Below, one piece after another: positions 33,385 through 39,217 of a DNA stretch of 39,217 nt. The notes beneath the pieces are model-generated. The model saw only the letters and a list, made by a program, of their open reading frames with translations, was not told where the DNA came from and searched no databases. The DNA comes from JBGTIS01 sp041745535 (GTDB lineage: Bacteria > Bacteroidota > Bacteroidia > Cytophagales > Cyclobacteriaceae), in contig JBGTIS010000160.1 of NCBI GenBank assembly GCA_041745535.1, positions 1 through 39,217 on the forward strand, in the 5' to 3' direction. Positions within the stretch are counted from its first letter, which is position 1. Each line of letters begins with the position of its first letter. The translations under genes and the position numbers were made by a program.

Positions 33385-34392
33385 ATGGCTATTACTTCAT
33401 CAAAACCTGATATACGGCAACACGACAACGACTATAACGATTGTGTGGAAAATGACACCGCTACCCAGCGATCCATCAACGTTGAGCGGTGGAAATATTG
33501 CGATAACCTATATGGCGCCGCCGGCGAGGTGAGCAAATGGGAAAAAAGTAACGAAGGACAGTTGAACCGGTATGAACATAAAAAATGTATGTTCCGATGG
33601 ACGGAAGACAACTACCAACGGTACAGAAATACCGAAATACGGGTGGGTACCGAGTTACTCCAGTCCACTGACCTGATCAGAGAAAATGTAACCAGTTACA
33701 TCAAATGGGGCACAGACCTTTCTACCGGCCTGAAGAATATTTTCAAGGCGGTAAAAGATGCCAAAACGAAAATGAACGACTTGCGGGAAGCTGCCTGCAA
33801 GCTGGAAAACTGTAAAAACGACAGTTGCAACTGTACCCAGCTGATGGTACTCACCGGCAAAGTTCCTGAAAACTGCAAAGGTGAATCGCGGCCCACACAA
33901 AAGGAACGCCCTAAAGAATGCGATAATGTGGATGACCTGCTGTGTGACCTGATCTGCATGCCCAAAGCCCTGGGTTTCGACATCGACTCAATTTTCAAAT
34001 CTTCATCGGAAGTCATTGGTATTCAGGTTTTCTCCAATATCAGTACCCTCGATATGCTACAGAAAACGCTGTCGGACCGGTCCAAAGCTTTTGAAGGTCA
34101 TTTACAAATTACCATGAAAACCCGGGAAACCGACCTGAAAAAAGCCCAGGATGATCTTATTAAATGTGTGCAGGAAGCTACTAAGGCAACGGTTGGCTTG
34201 TACAACAAACGAAGCGATTTCGAGGGCATTCTAAAAACAGTTGAATACCTCTGCTGCCCCAATTGTGGTTGTGTGCAAAAGGAAAACATCTGTGATCCGC
34301 GGTTACACGATTGTGAATGTGAGATCTGCGATATCTGTGATGATGTTAAAAAAACTTTCTGTCACGAAGAAAGTGAACAAACCGCCGATTAA
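33385..34392 (+). CDS. Cysteine-rich helical protein A in the eCIS operon
   Basis: The 335-aa protein contains 22 Cys. Three are spread over residues 1-70, eight occur at about 137-190 (including CKLENC, DSCNC), and ten crowd the last 55 residues, including CCPNCGC and CECEICDIC. Between clusters it is helical and charged (about 85-137 and 200-275), with coiled-coil potential. There is no signal peptide or membrane segment. I recognise no family. It lies between sheath and tube genes, 29 bp after the sheath, so it is expressed with the particle. The Cys pairs (CPNC, CDIC) suggest metal binding or disulfide cross-linking. Cargo, lumen protein or assembly factor are all open. Confidence 0.85.
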   Translation: MAITSSKPDIRQHDNDYNDCVENDTATQRSINVERWKYCDNLYGAAGEVSKWEKSNEGQLNRYEHKKCMFRWTEDNYQRYRNTEIRVGTELLQSTDLIRENVTSYIKWGTDLSTGLKNIFKAVKDAKTKMNDLREAACKLENCKNDSCNCTQLMVLTGKVPENCKGESRPTQKERPKECDNVDDLLCDLICMPKALGFDIDSIFKSSSEVIGIQVFSNISTLDMLQKTLSDRSKAFEGHLQITMKTRETDLKKAQDDLIKCVQEATKATVGLYNKRSDFEGILKTVEYLCCPNCGCVQKENICDPRLHDCECEICDICDDVKKTFCHEESEQTAD

Positions 34393-34431
34393 GCTCCTGA
34401 AAATTGTATCAACTTATTAAAACCCGCTTAT

Positions 34432-35400
34432 ATGATCACCAAACATAAATGTGAAAAAGTAAAAGAAACTCCCTGGAAGGATAAAATCAAGGAGTGCTGC
34501 GACAAGGAAGATCCGGACAACCCCAAAGGATGCGATTGCTGTTACGATACCTGGACGGAAGAGTTGAAAGATGTGAACACCAAATACAGCGAAGCCAGCG
34601 AAGAAGCTTTACATGTGTCTATGGAACTGGCCTATATAGCTGAACGGCGTGATAAACTGAAAATCTGGTACGACGAATTAACAAAAGCCAATGATTTGTC
34701 GCAGTATATCTGCGATCAGTTGGAGGTGATGCAGGATCAGATTGAAAAAGTTGCCAAAAACACCCGCTATGCCATCAAAGCTATAAAAATTCTCTATTGC
34801 ATGATCCGGGATTTTTACATGCAAATTGACCTGATCAAAACCAAATACGACCAGATTTACAGTTGTATCCGGTGCCTCAACGATCCGGTACTGGTACCAG
34901 GTCAGGGCATCCTGAAATGCCTGGAAGAATATGGAAAAAAGCTGGATATCATGATCGCGACCCGGGATGAACTGCTCAAAATGGTAATGGCCGCTATTTA
35001 TTTGGCTTACCGGATTAACAAAAATCTGGCCCAGGAATATGGTTTGTACATGGTAATTGGTGAATGGAGAATTACTTTCAATTGCGACGAAGCCTGCGGT
35101 AATGGAGATACCGCACAAAGTAGTTACAAAGCACAAAGCCGAGGCACACAATCTAAATACGAGGAAGAAGACCACGACGAAGAGAAAAAGTGCAAGCTTG
35201 CTCCCCGACTCAAGTTTCCCATCTGCAACGATCCTTATTACGATAAAATCAAGGATAAATACGACGCTGACAAAGCGAAAGTCAGTGAACTGGCCAAAAA
35301 TCTGATTGATCTGAACAAGAAAAAAGAGTCACTCCTGGCCTGTAAGCAAAGCCTGGAAGGAGCTATTAAGGAAGTAGATCCTAAAATCAGGTGCAATTAA
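34432..35400 (+). CDS. Cysteine-rich helical protein B in the eCIS operon
   Basis: The 322-aa protein has 17 Cys: six in the first 40 residues (ECCDKEDPDNPKGCDCC), five along a long helical region (about 45-215, with YSCIRCLND), and six in the C-terminal 110 residues (FNCDEACGNGD, FPIC, final RCN). An acidic, Ser/Gln-rich linker (about 225-260, KYEEEDHDEEKKC) separates the helical core from a C-terminal coiled coil (about 275-310). No signal peptide and no named domain. It follows protein A by 39 bp and precedes the tube gene. Architecture resembles protein A in kind (Cys clusters plus helices), but I see no clear alignable identity. Confidence 0.85.
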   Translation: MITKHKCEKVKETPWKDKIKECCDKEDPDNPKGCDCCYDTWTEELKDVNTKYSEASEEALHVSMELAYIAERRDKLKIWYDELTKANDLSQYICDQLEVMQDQIEKVAKNTRYAIKAIKILYCMIRDFYMQIDLIKTKYDQIYSCIRCLNDPVLVPGQGILKCLEEYGKKLDIMIATRDELLKMVMAAIYLAYRINKNLAQEYGLYMVIGEWRITFNCDEACGNGDTAQSSYKAQSRGTQSKYEEEDHDEEKKCKLAPRLKFPICNDPYYDKIKDKYDADKAKVSELAKNLIDLNKKKESLLACKQSLEGAIKEVDPKIRCN

Positions 35401-35434
35401 TTTATTGATCACAAAACTTTAAAAACATAAACAT

Positions 35435-35902
35435 ATGGCAGCCAAAGGCGACTATCCCATACCCAAGTTTCACTTCCAGGTAGAATGGGGTGAAAATTTC
35501 AGAATTGGCTTTACTGAAGTCAGTGGCCTCGATTTTGAAACCGAAGTGATTGAATACCGGGAAGGCAACAGCAAGAATTACAGCAAAACCAGCCAACCGG
35601 GTTTAAAAAAACTAACCAAAATCACCATGAAGCGTGGCACCTTTGAAGGTGACTACGACTACTACAAAGAATGGCGCAAAACCTATTTGTTTCAGGAAGG
35701 CAATAAAACCGGTTCCCAGTATCGGCGGACAGTGACCATTAAACTGCTCAACGAGAATCATGAGGCTATTATCACCTGGAAACTGTTGAATGCATGGCCT
35801 TCCAAGGTACAATCTACTGATTTGAAAGCCGATGCCAATGAAGTGGCCATCGAGACCATGGAACTGGCACACGAAGGGCTGGAAATCATGAATGTGGATT
35901 AA
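35435..35902 (+). CDS. Tail tube protein 1 (gp19/Hcp-like, Afp1/Afp5 family)
   Basis: The 155-aa protein is a typical CIS inner tube subunit: YPIPKFHFQVEWG, FTEVSGLDFETEVIEYREGN, KITMKRGTFEGD, VTIKLLNENHEAIITWKLLNAWP and the C-terminal EVAIETMELAHEGL. These are the strands of the hexameric ring-forming fold. It is first of two adjacent tube genes, 2 bp apart. By analogy with AFP/PVC, one type forms the bulk tube and the other the first ring above the spike. Confidence 0.95.
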   Translation: MAAKGDYPIPKFHFQVEWGENFRIGFTEVSGLDFETEVIEYREGNSKNYSKTSQPGLKKLTKITMKRGTFEGDYDYYKEWRKTYLFQEGNKTGSQYRRTVTIKLLNENHEAIITWKLLNAWPSKVQSTDLKADANEVAIETMELAHEGLEIMNVD

Positions 35903-35904
35903 CC

Positions 35905-36372
35905 ATGGCAGGTGAAAATACTACCGATTCTTTTTACCAAACGGTTAATTTTCATTTCAGGGTCAGCTTTAAGCCTAGCGATAAGGAATCAGTCGATACC
36001 CGGTTCCAGTCAGTAACGGGCCTTGATTCAACCCTGGATACCGAAACAGTAAAAGAAGGTGGGGAAAACCGGTTCGAGCACGTAATTCCCCTACGCAGAA
36101 AATATGGTCCGCTTACGCTGAAAAGAGGCCTCTTAACTCCCAGTTCTTACATAACCAGCTGGTTGCAAAAGGCCTTTGACGACGAAAAGGTAGAACCCAT
36201 TGCTACCGTGGATATTACCTTGCTCAACGAAAATCACGATCCGCTGATGTACTGGACCATCAATAATGTATGGCCCCGCAGCTGGAAAATCGGAGAACTT
36301 AATGCGGAAAGAGGGGAGGTACTTATCGAAACGCTTGAGCTGAATTACAATCGGTTATTGTTTAAAAATTAA
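35905..36372 (+). CDS. Tail tube protein 2 (initiator-type tube ring)
   Basis: The 155-aa paralogue shares the fold landmarks of tube protein 1 (VNFHFRVSF, FQSVTGLDSTLDTETVKEGG, LTLKRGLLTPSS, VDITLLNENHDPLMYWTINNVWPRSW, EVLIETLELNYNRL), but differs in most positions. The second tube gene sits immediately before the DUF5908 and LysM baseplate genes, which fits an Afp5/Pvc5-like ring joining tube to spike. It starts 2 bp after tube protein 1 ends. Confidence 0.92.
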   Translation: MAGENTTDSFYQTVNFHFRVSFKPSDKESVDTRFQSVTGLDSTLDTETVKEGGENRFEHVIPLRRKYGPLTLKRGLLTPSSYITSWLQKAFDDEKVEPIATVDITLLNENHDPLMYWTINNVWPRSWKIGELNAERGEVLIETLELNYNRLLFKN

Positions 36373-36381
36373 TTTTTGGTT

Positions 36382-36561
36382 ATGCCTATTGAAGTGCGTG
36401 AACTGGTAATAAAAGCTACCGTGGAACAGGAAGGTGGCGGTGCAAATGCTGGGGCGGGTACTGCTTCTTCAGGTAACAACTCCGTTTCGCCCAACGAGGA
36501 AATGATTAAAATGTGTGTGGAAAAGGTGCTTGAAATAATAAAGGAAAGAGATGGCAGATAG
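36382..36561 (+). CDS. DUF5908 small eCIS protein (Afp6-position)
   Basis: About 59 aa from ATG at 36382; a TTG two codons earlier is less likely. The N-terminus MPIEVRELVIKATVEQE is the DUF5908 signature and the C-terminus is a short helix (EMIKMCVEKVLEIIKERDGR), joined by a Gly/Ala/Ser/Asn linker. Small proteins of this type sit between the tube and LysM genes in many eCIS operons. The last 11 bp overlap the start of the next gene, indicating coupled translation. Confidence 0.88.
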   Translation: MPIEVRELVIKATVEQEGGGANAGAGTASSGNNSVSPNEEMIKMCVEKVLEIIKERDGR

Positions 36562-37264
36562 AGATCAACAACTGAAAAAACTGGAGATCCGGTCGTTCGC
36601 CAACCGGAATTTTACCGGGGAAGATCCCAGTAAAAAATTTACTACTCCCATCAATCCGGAATCGTTTACCAAAAACTATAAAATTGACCTGGATACCCGG
36701 CGCGGACATGGGAATCAGGGTACGGAATCCCGGTTTAAATCAACCGCCCCCGAAGAGTTACGCCTTGAGTTTGTGTTAGATGGTACCGGCACCATGGAAG
36801 GGTATGGCGGCGAAAACAAGGAGTATAAAACAAAACCCGTACACGACCAGTTAGACGATTTCCTGAAGTGTGTATATAATTTTGATGGAGAAATCCATCG
36901 GCCCAGGTTTTTAATTGTTTTCTGGGGTTCAGAAATTAATTTCCGCTGTGTGCTGTCGAACCTGGATATCAACTACACGCTTTTTGATCCGGGAGGAAAA
37001 CCCATCCGGGTAAAAATTAACGCCACTTTCATTAATTACAAAGCCCGTGAGGAACGGCTGGCTGAGGAACGGCAAAGCTCACCGGACCTTACCCATTTCC
37101 GCAAGGTAAAACAAAGCGACCGGCTCGACCTGATGGCTTATGAAATCTATAACGATTCGAAATATTTCCTACAGGTAGCAAAAGCCAATGGCCTTACCAG
37201 CATCAGAAACGTAAAACCCGGCCTTGATCTGTATTTTCCTCCTTTTGATAAAAATGAAGCCTAA
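36551..37264 (+). CDS. LysM-containing CIS baseplate/hub protein (Afp7-like)
   Basis: The 237-aa protein has a CIS tube-binding N-terminal region (about 1-175: LEIRSFANRNFTG, FTTPINPESFTKNYKI, LRLEFVLDGTG, FWGSEINFRCVLSNLDINYTLFD) and a C-terminal LysM-like module (about 182-233: FRKVKQSDRLDLMAYEIYND and then VKPGLDLYFPP). Afp7/Pvc7-type proteins glue the tube to the central spike. Its start overlaps the DUF5908 gene by 11 bp and its stop overlaps the spike gene start by one base (TAATG). Confidence 0.93.
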   Translation: MADRDQQLKKLEIRSFANRNFTGEDPSKKFTTPINPESFTKNYKIDLDTRRGHGNQGTESRFKSTAPEELRLEFVLDGTGTMEGYGGENKEYKTKPVHDQLDDFLKCVYNFDGEIHRPRFLIVFWGSEINFRCVLSNLDINYTLFDPGGKPIRVKINATFINYKAREERLAEERQSSPDLTHFRKVKQSDRLDLMAYEIYNDSKYFLQVAKANGLTSIRNVKPGLDLYFPPFDKNEA

Positions 37265-39036
37265 TGGAAGAACTGTTAATTCCTAATCCATCGCAGCATG
37301 ATGTAGCCACTTTCACGATTTTGGTAAACGAAACTGCCATTAATCCTGCCTATGAGATTTTATCAGTTTCTATTACCAAAGAAGTGAACCGGATACCGGT
37401 GGCTTGTATTGTGTTACGGGATGGCGATGCTTCCACCAGAAATTTTGAAATCAGCAACCAGGATGACTTTATTCCCGGAAAAAAGATCAAGATCAAGCTT
37501 GGTTTTGACGGGGATAACACGCAGGTTTTCAAGGGTATTATTGTGAAACATGCCCTTAAAATACGGGAAAACGGCAATACGGAACTCAAGATAGAATGCC
37601 GCGATGAAGCTGTAAAAATGACCATCGGCCGCCATAACCGCTATTATGAGAACCTGAAAGACAGCCAGTTGTTTGATAACCTCATTGGCCGCTATGGGCT
37701 ACAAAGTGATCCGCGGACTACCACGCTTACCCACAAAGAAATTGTGCAGCACCACGCTACCGATTGGGATTTTATGCTGTTACGGGCAGAAGCCAACGGC
37801 ATGCTGGTTATCGTAGACGATGGAATGATCAAAATCGCGAAACCTGACACAAAACCAGATCCTGTACTGCAGGTTACTTACGGCACTTCCATTATGGAAT
37901 TTGAAGCCGAAATGGATGCCCGTGAGCAATGGAAAAATGTAAAAGCTTCCTCCTGGGATTATGCCAATCAGCAGTTGTTCGATGCCAGCACCGCTGAAGC
38001 TTCTTCTTTTTCACAGCATGGGAATGTATCGGGAAGTGAACTGGCCAACACCATTAACCTGGAAAATTATGAAATGCACCATAGTGGACATTTACTGGAA
38101 CAGGAATTACAGGATTGGGTAGATGGCCTGATGATTCGCAGTCGGCTGGCTAAAATTCGGGGGAGGGCCAAAGTAACCGGATTTTCCGGTATTAAACCGG
38201 GCGATATGGTCAAGCTGGCAGGTGTGGGCGATCGCTTCAACGGAAAAGCCTATGTAACAGCCGTAAAACAGGAACTGGGCAATGGCATGTGGGATACCCA
38301 CATTCAGTTTGGCCTTGATCCGGAACGTTATGGAAAAACGCACCCGGATGTGAATGACCTGCAAAGTGCCGGACTGGTAAGCGCCATCCACGGCTTGCAG
38401 GTTGGGATTGTGGTACAATTACAGAACGATCCGGATGGTGAAGACAGAATTCTGGTCAGGGTACCGGTAATCGATAATAGCGCGCAGGGCATCTGGACCC
38501 GCATTGCCAGCCTGGATGCCGGGGCAAACCGGGGCGCTTTTTTCCGTCCTGAAATAGGCGATGAGGTGATTGTAGGATTCATCAATGCTGATCCGCGGCA
38601 TGCCGTGGTTTTGGGCATGTTGAACAGCAGTGCCAAGCCCGCTCCCCTTACGGCGCAGGATGCCAATCATGAAAAAGGCTTCACCACCCGCAGCAGTATG
38701 CACCTGCATTTTAACGACGACACAAAAACTATTAGCATTGATACCCCGGCCGGCAACAGCCTGCAACTCGATGAGCAGGGAAAGAAAATAGAGATCAAAG
38801 ACCAGAATAGCAATAAAATCATTATGGATACTACGGGCATCAAGCTGGAAAGCCCTAAAAACATTGAAATAAAAGCAGGGGTGAATCTTACCTTATCGGC
38901 GGCCGCTTCGCTCACCATTGGTGGAGCCAGCCTGTCGGTAAAAGCCGATGGGAATGTAGGCATAGAAGGGGCTGCCACAAAAGTATCAGCTCAGGGAATT
39001 ACGGAAATCAGCGGGTCGCTGGTAAAAATAAATTAA
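37264..39036 (+). CDS. VgrG-like central spike protein (Afp8-like)
   Basis: The 590-aa protein has gp27-like domains (1-about 360), an OB-fold gp5-like domain (about 376-459: GIVVQLQNDPDGEDRILVRVPV, then FFRPEIGDEVIVGFINADP and AVVLGMLNSS), and a C-terminal beta-prism/helix of short repeats (about 495-590: GKKIEIKDQNSNKIIM, IEIKAGVNLTLS, TEISGSLVKIN). It forms the trimeric spike piercing the target, topped by the PAAR protein encoded next. No extra C-terminal effector domain is fused: the protein ends with the beta-repeat. Confidence 0.95.
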   Translation: MEELLIPNPSQHDVATFTILVNETAINPAYEILSVSITKEVNRIPVACIVLRDGDASTRNFEISNQDDFIPGKKIKIKLGFDGDNTQVFKGIIVKHALKIRENGNTELKIECRDEAVKMTIGRHNRYYENLKDSQLFDNLIGRYGLQSDPRTTTLTHKEIVQHHATDWDFMLLRAEANGMLVIVDDGMIKIAKPDTKPDPVLQVTYGTSIMEFEAEMDAREQWKNVKASSWDYANQQLFDASTAEASSFSQHGNVSGSELANTINLENYEMHHSGHLLEQELQDWVDGLMIRSRLAKIRGRAKVTGFSGIKPGDMVKLAGVGDRFNGKAYVTAVKQELGNGMWDTHIQFGLDPERYGKTHPDVNDLQSAGLVSAIHGLQVGIVVQLQNDPDGEDRILVRVPVIDNSAQGIWTRIASLDAGANRGAFFRPEIGDEVIVGFINADPRHAVVLGMLNSSAKPAPLTAQDANHEKGFTTRSSMHLHFNDDTKTISIDTPAGNSLQLDEQGKKIEIKDQNSNKIIMDTTGIKLESPKNIEIKAGVNLTLSAAASLTIGGASLSVKADGNVGIEGAATKVSAQGITEISGSLVKIN

Positions 39037-39053
39037 CCAAAAAACTAAATAAT

Positions 39054-39217
39054 ATGCCATCAGCAGCCAGAATTACCGATATGCATACCTGTCCGATGTT
39101 CACCGGACCTGTACCCCATGTGGGAGGCCCCATTTCCGGCCCGTGTGTGCCTACCGTGCTGATTGGCAACATGCCGGCAGCCGTAGTGGGTGATTTACTG
39201 ATCTGTGTAGGCCCTCC
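39054..39217 (+). CDS. PAAR-domain spike tip protein (partial, cut by window end)
   Basis: Translating from ATG at 39054 gives MPSAARITDMHTCPMFTG, then VPHVGGPISGPCVPTVLIG and NMPAAVVGDLLICVGPP, a clear PAAR motif region with the His/Cys residues that bind zinc at the cone tip. The frame is open to the last base, so at least 54 residues are present and the gene continues outside. It corresponds to the Afp10 role (not Afp9) and lies 17 bp after the spike gene. Confidence 0.93.
   Translation, partial: MPSAARITDMHTCPMFTGPVPHVGGPISGPCVPTVLIGNMPAAVVGDLLICVGP

Noticed and set aside
34678..35175. 165-codon minus-strand frame
   Set aside because: Antisense to Cys-rich protein B, which has operon context, spacing and codon pattern; the antisense frame has none of these.
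30003..39217. Prophage or type VI secretion system
   Set aside because: No capsid, portal, terminase, integrase or lysis genes and no TssB/C/J/L/M-type genes are seen; DUF4255 and DUF5908 with LysM and VgrG-like genes point to an eCIS. The region beyond the window could still add detail.

Overview
The window reads as chromosomal DNA from a member of the Bacteroidota, most likely a Cytophagales-type environmental bacterium. The evidence is a secreted amidase with a C-terminal type IX secretion sorting domain, a PorV/PorQ-like outer membrane protein, a DUF58/BatA cluster, DUF3857 proteins, several TAnnTTTG-type promoter motifs and weak Shine-Dalgarno signals. No rRNA, tRNA, CRISPR array or intact insertion sequence was seen. 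The species cannot be named from this sequence.

Left part (1-11.4 kb): a gene-free 0.9 kb with a terminator-like hairpin, a 42-bp tandem palindromic repeat and other inverted repeats. Next comes a minus-strand block: CYTH-domain protein, BatA-like VWA protein, a BatD-like membrane protein, a DUF58 protein, acylphosphatase and deoC. It is followed by yaaA, an unknown protein, a T9SS-secreted peptidoglycan amidase, a three-gene plus-strand cluster (small secreted protein, hotdog thioesterase, LEA14-like lipoprotein) and an orphan sensor histidine kinase.

Middle part (11.6-28.4 kb): an LpxL-like acyltransferase, a tandem universal stress protein and two adjacent DUF3857-family proteins, one of which appears to have lost its whole central region. 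A decayed TPR sensor gene (16.6-17.0 kb) follows. Then come a sugar-phosphate isomerase-like protein, an unknown lipoprotein, an 89-aa conserved-looking protein with its own promoter and terminator, a secreted amidohydrolase, a secreted alkaline-phosphatase-superfamily enzyme, a multi-pass membrane protein and an eIF-2B-like protein. The part ends with a coupled pair encoding a PorV-like protein and a helix-hairpin-helix/beta-barrel protein.

Right part (28.4 kb to end): a helical TPR-like protein, then a long plus-strand operon for an extracellular contractile injection system (eCIS; AFP/PVC/MAC/AlgoCIS class). The order is DUF4255 cap protein, an unknown 438-aa protein, contractile sheath, two very cysteine-rich helical proteins, two tail-tube proteins, a DUF5908 protein, a LysM baseplate protein, a VgrG-like spike and the start of a PAAR tip protein cut by the window edge. 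gp25, the large baseplate proteins, tape measure, AAA ATPase, fibres and most cargo would be expected to the right of the window. The cysteine-rich pair between sheath and tube (22 and 17 Cys) matches no eCIS component I recognise and is the strongest candidate for something undescribed.
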